From positions 10,822-74,821 of the forward strand of contig CAZYAZ010000018.1 of the NCBI GenBank assembly GCA_964646205.1: a DNA stretch of 64,000 nucleotides, in the 5' to 3' direction. Positions 12,501-22,200 of this stretch are shown in pieces (position 1 is the stretch's first letter; every line of letters starts with the position of its first letter). The notes below the pieces were generated by a model, which saw only the letters and a list, made by a program, of their open reading frames with translations, had not been told where the DNA came from and searched no databases. The DNA comes from UBA8437 sp964646205. Lineage in GTDB: Bacteria; Planctomycetota; Planctomycetia; Planctomycetales; Planctomycetaceae. Made by a program: the position numbers and the translations under genes.

Positions 12501-13008
12501 CCGGAGTCAAGCCGTGCTGGTCGTACCGGGCATGCACAAAACGGTCCACGGCATTGTACGCCCAATCGGGATCGCTGATCGTCGGCAGTTCAGGCCGGAC
12601 CGGCGGCCGAAACGACCAGTGATCTCGCGGATCCGCTTCCGGTTTCTCGTCGGCCGGCGACGGGCTGCCGGCAGCAATCCAGTTCCGGATCGCGGCAATT
12701 TCCCCCGCTTCCAACGGCTTACCAATCGGCGGCATCCGCTCGGCAGGATCCTTGGTGGTCACCCGTTTCCACAACGCCGACATCTCCACGTCGGCCTTCT
12801 GCACGATCACGCCGTTCTCGCTGCCCTGACGCACCGACTGGCCCGTATCCAGCCGCAACCCGGCCTCCTGCTTCAACGAGCCGTGACACGCGTAGCAGCG
12901 ATGCTTGAACACGCTCTTGATCTGCGACACGTAGTCCACGTCGGCGGCTGGCGACGTGGTTGCAGCCGCACACAGCACCAGCAGTGTCATTCGTATCGGG
13001 AGTCTCAA
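9586..13008 (-). CDS. PSD1 protein with planctomycete cytochrome c domain (DUF1549/DUF1553)
   Basis: A secreted protein of about 1140 residues. After a signal peptide (LPIRMTLLVLCAAATTSPA) comes a planctomycete cytochrome c domain with one haem site CYACHG near residue 36 and methionine-containing ERMPP. DUF1549 follows (about 145-340, with RVYLDLVGFPP, GERWGRHWMDVWRYSD and the CAHCHDHKYDPI motif), then a laminin-G/concanavalin-like insert (about 550-700), a helical stretch, and DUF1553 (about 860-1100, with NPLTPRVAVNHIW and QQALALSNSEL). The CAHCHDHK motif adds a second potential haem site. Possible starts are TTG at 13029, TTG at 13008 (after CCGGAG) and ATG at 12990. It follows a DUF1501 gene directly and precedes another, suggesting one long transcript from about 17.7 kb down to 8.1 kb. 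Confidence 0.88.
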   Translation of the reverse strand: MRLPIRMTLLVLCAAATTSPAADVDYVSQIKSVFKHRCYACHGSLKQEAGLRLDTGQSVRQGSENGVIVQKADVEMSALWKRVTTKDPAERMPPIGKPLEAGEIAAIRNWIAAGSPSPADEKPEADPRDHWSFRPPVRPELPTISDPDWAYNAVDRFVHARYDQHGLTPVPNADPAVLLRRVYLDLVGFPPSGEQLKAFQADPSQAHYRRVVDRLLASPRYGERWGRHWMDVWRYSDWYGRRKVNDVRNSAPQIWRWRDWIIDSLNSDKSYAKMVREMLAADELSATDDSAWPATGYLIRNYFSLNPNEWMRHSVEFTGKAFLGLTFNCAHCHDHKYDPITHEDYFRMRAFFEPMGVRQDRVPGQPDPPPYPPYVYSGSRTAVRIGMVRIFDEKPDAKTWFYSGGDERNKDKERGTIAPGVPAFLADLFPPIQPIDLPLSGWYPGARPNIQQAVLQEQRLAVANARAGLDRVASQPVDSSQLQKQVAEARVVFDEALKKAVSSGQAGALVGKQSMYLDAATGRRIVQNTLPGLKAVPRGTRISFQLRILEDNHVNFQLAKNTRSGLTALYVAFVGGKISSYRPGGYSEFVAAKYDLAAGENHFHVNLVIDPGKDTVALSVKLDGADGFLVRDVPIALNGWNPTKNPHQPFTFDCRAGTKALVDQVEVIAGKQRFAWGFESPRFTDGEDVMGIAGWTIHPQSQPAATSVVSMIAACEAARESYTKLKLAERSLAAVSLGGEVARKRLSANTLQLANLEATIAADNAKRSAAKPDTIAKLSREAYRQQLVAETAMAEWQVLDARYELARTRALPDSDKQKTPRIKKFEQQLATAQKQSLEVAARRDKAGESADYKLMSRVTSKTSTGRRASLARWVTNPRNPLTPRVAVNHIWLRHFHSPLVETVYDFGRNGKLPSHPRLLDWLAVELLDHDWSMKRLHRLMVTSHVYQLDALVRSDDSVMQKNIAGDKDNRWLWRRTRGRMEAEVIRDSVLLLAGRLDSSLGGQVLLNTQAMTTGRRSLYYEVYPEAGGNTAFSELFDPPDPTDCFRRSSTVVPQQALALSNSELMHAASAETSRRIAGESPEQFIRNAFVHVLARAATDIEVSACREFWDKQMQELKDDVRVRESLVRVLFNHNDFVTVR

Positions 13009-13029
13009 GGTGTCTCGCTCCGGCTTCAA

Positions 13030-14487
13030 TCAGGAGAGAATGTCTTTGACCACGCGAGCCGGCCGACCATTGGTCAACTGTTGCTGCTGTCCGTTGTGGA
13101 AGAACAACAGTTTCTGGTAGTCGATCCCAAACTGGTGCAGCAGGGTGGCCTGGAAGTCGTTGGGAGTCACCTTGTCAACGACGGCCCGGTGTCCGACCTC
13201 GTCGGTCTCACCGTAGGTGATCCCGCCCTTGAAACCACCACCGGCCAACCAGTTGGTAAAGCCCTGGCCGTTGTGATCTCGGCCACCGGTCACCGGATCT
13301 CCCTCGGTGACAGGCAAGCGACCGATCTCTCCTCCCCAGTGCACAATCGTCGAATCCAGCAGGCCGCTGCGTTTCAGGTCCTTGACCAAAGCGGCTGCCG
13401 GTTTGTCGGTCCGTCGACAAGCTGCCGGCAACGCCGACTTCAGATTGGTGTGGTTGTCCCAGGGTTGGCCGTTGAGGAACAGCTGTACGAACCGGACACC
13501 CCGTTCGACCAATCGCCGTGCGATCAGGCACCGGGTTCCATATTCGCGAGTGGCCGGGTCGTCCAGTCCATACATGTCCTGTGTCGCCTTGGTTTCCTGG
13601 GAAATGTCCAGCGCTTCCTTGGCCGACGTCTGCATGCGGGCGGCCAGTTCATACGAGGCGATTCGAGCCTCCAGGTCGTTCTCACCCGGATGCTTTTTCG
13701 CATGCCGCTTGTTCAACTTGGCCAAAAACGACAGGTTGTGTTCCTGCACCTGGCCACGCACGGTTGGCGGGGCATCGAGATTCAGGATCCGGGGGTTCTT
13801 GGGCCGCAGCACCGTCCCCTGGAACAACGTGGGCATCCAGCCGTTGGACCAGTTGTGAATCCCGTCGACAGGGTGACCACCCGGATCGGTCATCACCATG
13901 TAGGCCGGCAGGTTGTCCGTTTCAGCCCCCAGCCCATACAGCAACCACGACCCGAGAGTTGGACGGCCCGTCACCGACGGAATCCCCGAGTGCATGTAAC
14001 GGATCGACACTTCGTGACCGTTGTAACCGGTGTGCATCGACCGGATCAGGCAGATGTCGTCGACGACGCCAGCTATGTTGGGCAGCAATTCAGAGATCTC
14101 TGTCCCACATTCACCGCGAGGCCGAAACTTCCACCGTGCCCCGGCCAACCGCTTGCTGGCCCGCTTGATGAAGCTGTAGGCGACATCCCCCTGGTAGGTC
14201 TTGCCATGCATCCGGGTCAGTTCCGGCTTCGGATCGGTCAGTTCCATGTGGGCCGGACCACCATGCATGAACAGCGAGATCATCGCCCTGGCACGCGGGG
14301 CAAAGTCGGGCTGCTTGGGCAACAGGTCGTAGCTTGTCTGGCCGCGAGGCACGTTGGCCGGTGTCGCCAGAAGATTGTCCTGCTTCAGCAGGGTGGCCAG
14401 GGCTACCGAGCCGAGCCCCAGAACATGGCGAGAGAGAAATTCACGACGGGAGGCCATTGGCATCCCGGTTGATTCGTAATCGGTCAT
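13030..14487 (-). CDS. DUF1501 Tat-exported protein
   Basis: A 485-residue DUF1501 protein with a clear twin-arginine signal (SRREFLSRHVLGLGSVALAT). Signatures include SLFMHGGPAHMELTDPKP, the conserved GGEIGRLPVTEG in place of the usual GEFGRTP, and GRDHNGQGFTNWLAGGG. The altered EIGRLP motif distinguishes it from the copies at 8108, 17875 and 24285. The ATG at 14487 follows GGAA; an earlier ATG at 14514 is possible. It is preceded by the PSD1 gene ending at 14529 and followed 21 bases later by another PSD1 gene, so PSD1 and DUF1501 genes alternate. Confidence 0.9.
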   Translation of the reverse strand: MTDYESTGMPMASRREFLSRHVLGLGSVALATLLKQDNLLATPANVPRGQTSYDLLPKQPDFAPRARAMISLFMHGGPAHMELTDPKPELTRMHGKTYQGDVAYSFIKRASKRLAGARWKFRPRGECGTEISELLPNIAGVVDDICLIRSMHTGYNGHEVSIRYMHSGIPSVTGRPTLGSWLLYGLGAETDNLPAYMVMTDPGGHPVDGIHNWSNGWMPTLFQGTVLRPKNPRILNLDAPPTVRGQVQEHNLSFLAKLNKRHAKKHPGENDLEARIASYELAARMQTSAKEALDISQETKATQDMYGLDDPATREYGTRCLIARRLVERGVRFVQLFLNGQPWDNHTNLKSALPAACRRTDKPAAALVKDLKRSGLLDSTIVHWGGEIGRLPVTEGDPVTGGRDHNGQGFTNWLAGGGFKGGITYGETDEVGHRAVVDKVTPNDFQATLLHQFGIDYQKLLFFHNGQQQQLTNGRPARVVKDILS

Positions 14488-14528
14488 TTCATTTCCGTTC
14501 AAAACGTCGGTCATTGGATCCTGTGGCC

Positions 14529-17500
14529 TCAATCGGAATACAGGAACTCGTTGGAACTGATCAGTGCCTGGCAGAAATTGGTCATGGCCTGTTGCACCGG
14601 GTTGCTGTTGCCCTGCACGGCCAACAACGCCAGTTGGCCCTTCAGGTACGCGACGGCCAACTCGGTCTCCTCGCGAGAGGGCTGGCGGACATAGGCCAAC
14701 CGCCAGGCATGCACCAACTGGTCTGCCAGAGGAGCTCCCAGCTTGAAGCTGGACGGCTTGGGCGGCTCCTTGACGGCGTCCTGGGACTTGTAGGCCACCG
14801 TGGTCCCCTGGGTGGAATCCGCCAGCGAAAGAGTGAATTCGTTGCTGAACGAATCCGACGTGTTGGCCGACTGCTCGTCAACAATCGTGTCGACGATGTC
14901 TCCTTTTTTCACGTCGAAGTCCACCATGTACTCGACACCCCCGGCGTGAACCTTCCAGGAACCCTGCGACCCCAGCCGGCTGCTGTAGACCGTCACCCCC
15001 ACACCGTCCCCGTTCTTTGAAGGACAGCCCAGTGACCCCTTGACCAGCAGATGACCATCGGCAGGTGCGATCCAGCGCCGAATCGGTCGGGTCGTCTTGT
15101 TCTGGGGATGCCCGCCGGCCTTGGTCAGGAACGACAATCCGGCCGGGCCCTTGCCCTGCCCCTTCCCACTTTGCCAGCGTCCTTTTTCGAAAACCGTGAA
15201 GCGAGTGAATTTCACCGGTGCCACCGGAGCGTTCTTGCCCGCCGCAGCCGTGTCGATGTGGCCGAAACCGACTCGCCACACGCCCAGGTTCTCGGCGTAA
15301 GTCTTCGGATCAAAGGGAATCTCCAGCCCCTTGACCAACTCGGCATCCGTTCCCGCCTTGGCCTGCTTGTTGACCCGAGCCGCCATGGCCCGGGCGTACT
15401 TCAGCACGGCCTCGCTGTTCATCATCAGCAGCGACTGCAACGCCACCGTCGATTTCTCACGCTTACTGCAATTGACCGTCATCACCGGCTGATCAAAGAC
15501 CTGCAACAACGCCACCGGCTGGGTCCGGCGATTCTGGACATAAACACTGCGGCGGTCCGGACCACCAACAGAAATCTGACCCGCGTCATCGGCTTTCACT
15601 CCAACCGGTGACCCAAACATCTTGGCATCCAACGTTCCACTGACCGCCAGGATCCGGTCCCGCAGGATCTCGGCATCGAGCCGCTGAACCGTCTTGTGCC
15701 AGTACAGCGAATTGGCACCGTCCTGCCGATCGCCCACGTTGTGCCTCAGGGACGACTGCCGATAAGCCGTCGACGTCATCATCACACGATGCAGATCCTT
15801 CATGCTCCAACCGCTCTCGACAAAATGCGATGCCATCCAGTCGAGCAATTTCGGATGCGTTGGTTTTGTCCCCAATTTGCCGAACTCGTCGGGAGTCGTC
15901 ACGATGCCGCGGCCAAAGTGATGCAACCAGGCACGATTGACCAGGACCCGTGCCACCAGCGGATGCCGTCCATTGGTCAGCCAGCGGGCGAATGCCAGCC
16001 GACGGCCACTGGTTGGCACCTGTGGATCGTCATTGTCGATGGCAAACCTGGCGCCGTCCGGAGCCGTCACGGTCAAGCCCCCGGGAGCCACCTCGTCCTT
16101 GACCTGGCGATGATCGCCGCGATGGAACAGGAACGTTTTGACCAACTCCCCGCCCTTCCCACGACCATCGGTCAAAGCCCTGACGAAGTCCTCGACCGGG
16201 ATCTTCTGCTGGATTTTGGCGATCCGGGGCGCGTACGCCTTGATCTCGTCGGCCCGCTTCGAGTTGTACTGGTAGAGATTGCCGCCGTTGACATTGAGGT
16301 TGGGATATTTCTTGAGCAATGCCTTTTGCTTGTCGGTCAACTTGGCACCGGGGGTCGTCTTGGCCGCGCGGAGTTCACTCTTCAACGGCTCGTCGTACCG
16401 GGCGTATTCCTTGTCCAGTGCCTCCTGGATGTACTTTTGCTGCTTGGCGTTCTTCTCCTTGTTGACGACGTCGACCTCTTTCTGCACCTCCGCCCGCCTG
16501 GCCCGTTGAGCATCGGTATACAGCGAGACCCGTCGTTGTGTCGGATTTTTCCAGGCCTTCCAGTCCAGCCCCGGTTCAAACACGGCACGAATTCGGTAGT
16601 AGTCGACCTGCGAGATCGGGTCGTACCGGTGATCGTGGCACTGCGCACAACCCACCGAAAGGCCCAGCAATGCCGAACTGACGATCTTGATCGTGTCGGC
16701 AACAACCTGGTTTTTTGCCACGGCGGCATCGGGCGTTCCACCGTCAGTGCCATCGGCCGCCATCCGCAGGAAGCCCGTCGCCACCAGTTTCTCGACCTGG
16801 TGAGGGCTCAGATTCTTCAACGGCCCCACGATCATCTCATCGCCGGCCAGTTGCTCCTGGATGAAACGATCAAAGGGCATGTCAGCGTTGAAGGCCTTGA
16901 TCACGTAGTCGCGATACTTGTAGGCGTAAGGACGAACTCGATCGTCGTTGGTGTAGCCTTCCGAGTCGGCGTAACCGGCCACGTCCAACCAGTGCCGCCC
17001 CCAGCGTTCGCCGTAGTGAGGCGATTCGAGACAACTGTCGATCAACCGCTCGTAGGCATCGTCCCGTTTGTCGTTGATGAACGCCTGGGCCTGTTCGAAT
17101 GTCGGTGGCAACCCCAGCAGGTCCAGGTAGACACGCCGGACCAGGGTCAGCCGATCAGCGTCCGCCGCAAAGCCCAGCTTTTTCTCTTTCAGCCGCGAGA
17201 GGATGAATGAATCGATCGCCGTGCGGACACGTTCCTTGCCGATGGAGATCGGCAATTCCGGTCGTGTGATCGGTTGGAACGCCCACCAGGAACGTTCTTC
17301 TGGCGTGATCCCCAGTCCGTCACCAATCTCTTTTGGCTCGGGCCGGGCCGTCTTGGCCCCCTGGGCAATCCAACGCGAGATCTTGTCGATTTCCTCGGGA
17401 CTGACACGAACATTCCCCGGCGGCATCGAGCCGTCCTTGAGCCGTTGCAGCAGAAAACTCTTGGACGGTGCACCCGCGACGATCGCCGGACCGGTTTCAC

Positions 17501-17717
17501 CGCCGGCGAGCATCAAGCGGGCCAATCGCAGATCCAGCTTGCCCTTCTTGTCTTTCGTCGACCCGTGGCAGTCGTAGCAGTGTGACCGGAATATGGGCCG
17601 GATGTCGGCCTCAAAAGTCAGCGGTTTTTCTTCGGCCGCCCGGACAGTCGAGACGAGTCCCATCGCGCAGGCCGTCAAAAGAACCAGCCGCCACCGAAAT
17701 CGAAATAGCTCGGACAT
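14529..17717 (-). CDS. PSD1 protein with planctomycete cytochrome c domain (DUF1549/DUF1553)
   Basis: A 1062-residue secreted protein. It has a signal peptide (FRWRLVLLTACAMGLVSTV), a cytochrome domain with CYDCHG near residue 46, DUF1549 (about 160-370, with RRVYLDLLGLPPTFEQ, GERWGRHWLDVAGYADSEGY and CAQCHDHRYDPI), a Lys-rich helical linker (about 400-500, many KE/KK repeats), and DUF1553 (about 600-760, with HPLVARVLVNRAWLHHFG). Unlike the copy at 9586, the C-terminal part carries an extra beta-rich insert around 850-970 before the final helices. The ATG at 17717 follows AGGA at good spacing; an upstream GTG at 17741 is less likely. It is the first gene of the reverse-strand cassette and its promoter lies in 17718-17874. 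Confidence 0.9.
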   Translation of the reverse strand: MSELFRFRWRLVLLTACAMGLVSTVRAAEEKPLTFEADIRPIFRSHCYDCHGSTKDKKGKLDLRLARLMLAGGETGPAIVAGAPSKSFLLQRLKDGSMPPGNVRVSPEEIDKISRWIAQGAKTARPEPKEIGDGLGITPEERSWWAFQPITRPELPISIGKERVRTAIDSFILSRLKEKKLGFAADADRLTLVRRVYLDLLGLPPTFEQAQAFINDKRDDAYERLIDSCLESPHYGERWGRHWLDVAGYADSEGYTNDDRVRPYAYKYRDYVIKAFNADMPFDRFIQEQLAGDEMIVGPLKNLSPHQVEKLVATGFLRMAADGTDGGTPDAAVAKNQVVADTIKIVSSALLGLSVGCAQCHDHRYDPISQVDYYRIRAVFEPGLDWKAWKNPTQRRVSLYTDAQRARRAEVQKEVDVVNKEKNAKQQKYIQEALDKEYARYDEPLKSELRAAKTTPGAKLTDKQKALLKKYPNLNVNGGNLYQYNSKRADEIKAYAPRIAKIQQKIPVEDFVRALTDGRGKGGELVKTFLFHRGDHRQVKDEVAPGGLTVTAPDGARFAIDNDDPQVPTSGRRLAFARWLTNGRHPLVARVLVNRAWLHHFGRGIVTTPDEFGKLGTKPTHPKLLDWMASHFVESGWSMKDLHRVMMTSTAYRQSSLRHNVGDRQDGANSLYWHKTVQRLDAEILRDRILAVSGTLDAKMFGSPVGVKADDAGQISVGGPDRRSVYVQNRRTQPVALLQVFDQPVMTVNCSKREKSTVALQSLLMMNSEAVLKYARAMAARVNKQAKAGTDAELVKGLEIPFDPKTYAENLGVWRVGFGHIDTAAAGKNAPVAPVKFTRFTVFEKGRWQSGKGQGKGPAGLSFLTKAGGHPQNKTTRPIRRWIAPADGHLLVKGSLGCPSKNGDGVGVTVYSSRLGSQGSWKVHAGGVEYMVDFDVKKGDIVDTIVDEQSANTSDSFSNEFTLSLADSTQGTTVAYKSQDAVKEPPKPSSFKLGAPLADQLVHAWRLAYVRQPSREETELAVAYLKGQLALLAVQGNSNPVQQAMTNFCQALISSNEFLYSD

Positions 17718-17874
17718 GGAGTTCCTGTCGAAGTGCAACACGTAAAATCACGCCGATGCGTCTGTCCCATTCTAGCGGCCACCGCAGCCCACTTGAATCC
17801 GAACTCGCCGCTGACCGTCCATCCTGTAGAGAATCCGATTGTCTCTCTGGGGGCATCGAGGGTAACCTACGCAC

Positions 17875-19215
17875 ATGCAGCCGATCGGTTCGGACCTCAC
17901 ATTTCTGTCTCGTCGAACGATGATCCAACTGGGTTCTCTTGGCCTGGGATCATCGGTCGACTCGTTGTTGGCCGCCCCTCCCGCACCGGGGCCCAGGCCC
18001 AACACGTCCTGCATCATGTTTTTCCTCGATGGCGGCCCGTCTCACCACGAGACGTTTGACCCCAAGCCGGAGGCTCCCCAGGCCGTGCGTGGCCAATTCG
18101 ACGCCATCGACACGGCCGTTGCCGGACTCAGAATCTGTGACCGCCTGCCGTTGCTGGCCGCACAAGCTCATCGATTCAGCATCGTCCGTTCACTGCACCA
18201 CGGCAACAACAGCCACGCACCTTCCGAGCACCAGATGTTGACCGGGCGGATGGGCACCCGCGACGGCACCCGGCGTGCGGTGATCGAAACCCCGTCGATC
18301 GGATCGATTGTCTCACGATTGCGGGGTACCAGACGTCCCGGCATGCCGGCTTATGTCGGAATCCCGTGGAGTTTCCATCACGAATACATCGGGTCTCCCT
18401 TCGGAGCCGCCACCTACCTGGGATCACGTCACGAGCCCTTCGAAAGCGGCCACCTGCCTGCCTCGACCACCGAGCCATTCGCGGTACCCATCCTGAAACT
18501 CCAGGACGGGCTCTCGGCACCCCGGCTGGAACAACGCCAGGAACTGCTTTCGGTACTCGACCGTTTCCGCCAACAGGGCTCGGCAAACCCGGAGATCAGT
18601 CAAAACCGCAACTTCACCAAACAGGGTATGGAGTTGCTGCTACAACAACAGGTCCGTGACGCCTTCGACCTCGGCCGTGAAACACGTGCCACACGAGAAC
18701 GGTTTGGCCCGCACGAATGGGGCCAGGGTGCCCTGCTCGCCCGCCGCCTGGTCGAAGCGGGAGTCACCTTCACCTTGGTCCAATGCGGATTGAAGCAGGA
18801 CTGGGACACCCACAGCGCCAATTTCTCGAATCTCGACAAGATGCTGCCCCCGCTTGATCGCGCAATCGCCTCCCTCCTGGACGATCTGTCCAATCGCGGC
18901 ATGCTCGACAACACGCTGGTGATGGTCATCGGCGAGTTCGGACGGACTCCCAAGATCAACAAGAACACCGGCCGTGATCACTGGGGCGACTGTTTTTCGG
19001 CGCTCGTGGCCGGTGGTGGCATCAAGTCGGGACAGGTGATCGGCCGCAGCGACTCGATCGGCGGCTACCCCATCGAGCGGCCGCTGCACGCCCAGGATCT
19101 CTTCGCCACGATGTACCACGCGCTGGGAATCGACACCCAGACCACCTTCCACGACCACCAGGACCGTCCGATCCCCGTGCTCAACCACGGCAGCCCGATC
19201 GCGGAACTGATCTAG
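17875..19215 (+). CDS. DUF1501 protein
   Basis: A 446-residue DUF1501 protein transcribed away from the PSD1 cassette. The leader (FLSRRTMIQLGSLGLGSSV) carries a twin-arginine-like signal, followed by CIMFFLDGGPSHHETFDPKP, VRSLHHGNNSHAPSEHQMLTG, GEFGRTPKINKNTGRDHWGD and a C-terminal MYHALGIDTQTTFHDHQDRP. All these are standard DUF1501 landmarks, so the protein should be intact. It has no PSD1 gene on its own strand; its nearest partner is the divergent PSD1 gene 157 bases upstream, with which it may share a promoter region. Confidence 0.9.
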   Translation: MQPIGSDLTFLSRRTMIQLGSLGLGSSVDSLLAAPPAPGPRPNTSCIMFFLDGGPSHHETFDPKPEAPQAVRGQFDAIDTAVAGLRICDRLPLLAAQAHRFSIVRSLHHGNNSHAPSEHQMLTGRMGTRDGTRRAVIETPSIGSIVSRLRGTRRPGMPAYVGIPWSFHHEYIGSPFGAATYLGSRHEPFESGHLPASTTEPFAVPILKLQDGLSAPRLEQRQELLSVLDRFRQQGSANPEISQNRNFTKQGMELLLQQQVRDAFDLGRETRATRERFGPHEWGQGALLARRLVEAGVTFTLVQCGLKQDWDTHSANFSNLDKMLPPLDRAIASLLDDLSNRGMLDNTLVMVIGEFGRTPKINKNTGRDHWGDCFSALVAGGGIKSGQVIGRSDSIGGYPIERPLHAQDLFATMYHALGIDTQTTFHDHQDRPIPVLNHGSPIAELI

Positions 19216-19243
19216 CGCCCCCGGTCTTCGGGAAGTCATGGCA

Positions 19244-19272
19244 GGTGGCGACCACAACACCGCGTCGCCATC
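19244..19272. terminator. Hairpin between convergent genes
   Basis: TGGCGAC (19246-19252) and GTCGCCA (19264-19270) pair perfectly; one G-T and one G-C pair extend the stem to nine. The loop is 11 bases. It sits in the 60-base gap between the stop codons of two convergent genes and could terminate transcription from both sides, although neither side has a strong T-tract. Confidence 0.45.
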
Positions 19273-19275
19273 CGA

Positions 19276-22200
19276 CTAGCGGATCTTGCCCAGTTCCGAG
19301 AGAAACCGGACGAGGTCGAGCAACTGTTCGCGAGACAATACGGCGGTCAGCCCGGTGGGCATCACGCTCCCGGTCACTTTCTTGACCTCGATGCTCGCCC
19401 TCTTGATGGTCACCAGTTTCTTGGTCGCCGGATCCTCCAGCACCAGGTCACCACTTGCCTGGCCCGCCTTGGTCTTGCGTTCGTATCCCTGGTGAATCTT
19501 GCCGTCATCGGTGACCACCTGGACGGCCGAGAACCCCTCCTTGACCTGTCGATTGGGCCACAACAGTTCCTCGGCAATTCGCTCGGCAGACAACGTGGTC
19601 CCAATCGCAGTCAGATCGGGACCAACCGTTCCTCCACTGCCGCCCACCTTGTGACACGAGACACAGGCCAGGCTCTTGAACAACACGCTGCCACGCGACA
19701 TCACGCCGGACCGGGCCGCCTCTGAGACCAGTGTCTTGACATACTGCTGGCTGTAATCCGGAGCCCTGGCCGAGGCGCCCAGGGCGGAGTTGAATGCACC
19801 AATCAATTCCCGATCGGAATGACCGGTCGAGAACAACGATTTCAACAACTGCCTGGCCACGTCCGGCTTCAACTTGCGCGAGCCCAGGGCGACGGCCAGT
19901 GTCCGCGCACCGCCGGCCCGGTTCACGAATGCGGCCAGGGTGGCCGTCGTGTCGTCGGCCTCCAGCTTGCTCTCATCGAACAACCCGGCGGCCCTCGCTG
20001 CGGCCTGCTGCAGATCGATGGACACCAGTGCTCGAACAGCCGCTGATCGCAACGGCAGCGGAAACGGAGCCACCGAAAATTTCTCGAGCAGGTCACCGGT
20101 GGCAGGCACCTTCAAGACCACCAGGGCCTGGAAGGCTGCCTCGCGGACCGGCACAGGCCGCTGTCCATTGCGAGCAATCTCCAGGATGTCGTCCGTCACG
20201 GAAGTCACGTTCCAGAGACCGGCCAACTCCAGTGAACGGGCTCGCACCGCAGCATGTTCTGTTGTGATCAGTTTCCGCAGCAAAACGGCCAGGTCTCCGG
20301 AGGGCCGCACTTTGCGGAACCTCGCCACATCGACCAAACGACTCAAAGAGTCGGCATGCAACGCCGCGTCATAGCGTCCATCTCGAACGAAACGTGCCTC
20401 CCGGAGTCCGTACTCGGTGAGTTCATCCGGACCACCGACGGCCAACACGGCCGAGATGGCTGCCCCGGTGGTTTTCCTGTCCAGGTCCTCGCCATCCAAC
20501 AGCCGCTTCAGGCTCACCAGGGCATCTCGGCCACCGACCTCGTTCAACACCGCCGCCAGGTGGCTGGGACGTTGAAACGACACCTGTCCCCTGCGGAAAG
20601 CGGGCATCCAGTGAGGCACCAGGTGGTGGACCGCCTGCTTGAAGGCGTAATCAATCCAGCCATCTCTTGGCTTGTCGACCACGCGGGCGACGACCTCGAT
20701 CGAGCGTGGCGAGGGAATCGCCGCACAGGCCATCAACGCCTCCATCCGCACCTGGGGATGCTCATCCAACACCCGTGGTGCCAATCTCGCCAGTGGATCA
20801 TCGAGCCGATCGTGCCACCGGCCCGTCACGCGAGCCGCATAGGCCCGCGCCCGGTGGTCGGTGGCCTGGAGCAGCCGATCGAGTAATCCAGATCGAACCG
20901 TCTCGATGGTCTCGTACGCGCCCAGGGCCTCGTACAGGTGGTGTTCGTGGCGAGGATCCTTCGGATCCAGTGAAACAACCCACTGGTCCAGCGCCTCCGC
21001 ACTGGCGACCCGATCCCGATTCGTCAGGGCGCGCTTGGCCTGGTACCGGGACCAGTGTTCCGGGGACTTCAACGTCTCCAGCACGACGCCAACCGGAGCC
21101 TTCGACAGGTCCGGTGGCCTGGGGACCGCGGGGGTCGAGTCGGTATGGGCCAGCCGCCAGATTCTCCCGTGAGCCTTGTCTCGGGTCGGATCACGATAGG
21201 CATCGTCCTGGTGGCACGTGATGGGGTTGTACCAGTCGACGACATAGATCGCTCCATCGGGTCCCTGCTTGACGTCAACCGGACGAAAATTGCGATGACG
21301 CGACTGCAGGATCGGATCCTTCCATTGCAGGGTGAATCCCGCTCCATCCTGGTGGACCGAAAACCGTTTCACACGATTCGGCTTGAAGTCGCCGATCACG
21401 AAATCGCCCCGCAACGACTCTGGCACCCCCCGACCGTCCAGGTACCCGATGCCGCAATATCCACCCGGCTTGCCGATTCGTCGCAGTTTCAGCTTGTGGG
21501 TCGTCGGCACCTGTCCAGGCGAGAGGTAGGTCACGCCTCCGGCACCATCGACACTGAAAATCTGTCCCCAGCCGTTGAAGGCCACGCCCCAGGGATTGCC
21601 CGGTCCCATCAAATCGTCCAGCAGCGGATCCAATTGCAGCCGCAGTGGCCTGAATCGATAAAACCCCGCCTGGAACAGGTTGCTGGATCCCCACGGGGTC
21701 TCGACCCGGGACTCACACCCGTCTCCCTGGCCGAAATACAATTCCCCACCGGGACTCCAGACAAACGAGTTGATCGTCTGGTGCGAGTCTCCATTTCCGA
21801 ATCCACCCAACACCACGCGCCGCCGGTCGGCCCGGCCATCGTCATCGGTATCTTCCAGGAACAGGATCTCGGTGTTCTGTCCGACATACAGTCCGCCATC
21901 ACCCCATTCCATTCCGGTCGGGATATTCAGCCCTCGGGCGAACACCGTTGACGTATCGGCCGCGCCGTCGCCGTCGGTGTCCTCCAGGCAGATGATCTTG
22001 TCATCCGGCACATCGCCGGGGAACACGTGGGGATACGTGGTGGTCACTGCCACGTACATTCGCCCCGCCGGGTCCCATCTCATGGCGATCGGCGAGGTCA
22101 GCCCCTGGCTGTCTGACGCAAACAGGTTGACCTGAAAACCACGAGGAACCACGAACGAAGCCAGTTCCGCCTTGATGTTGGCCTGAGGCGCCTTGTGAAG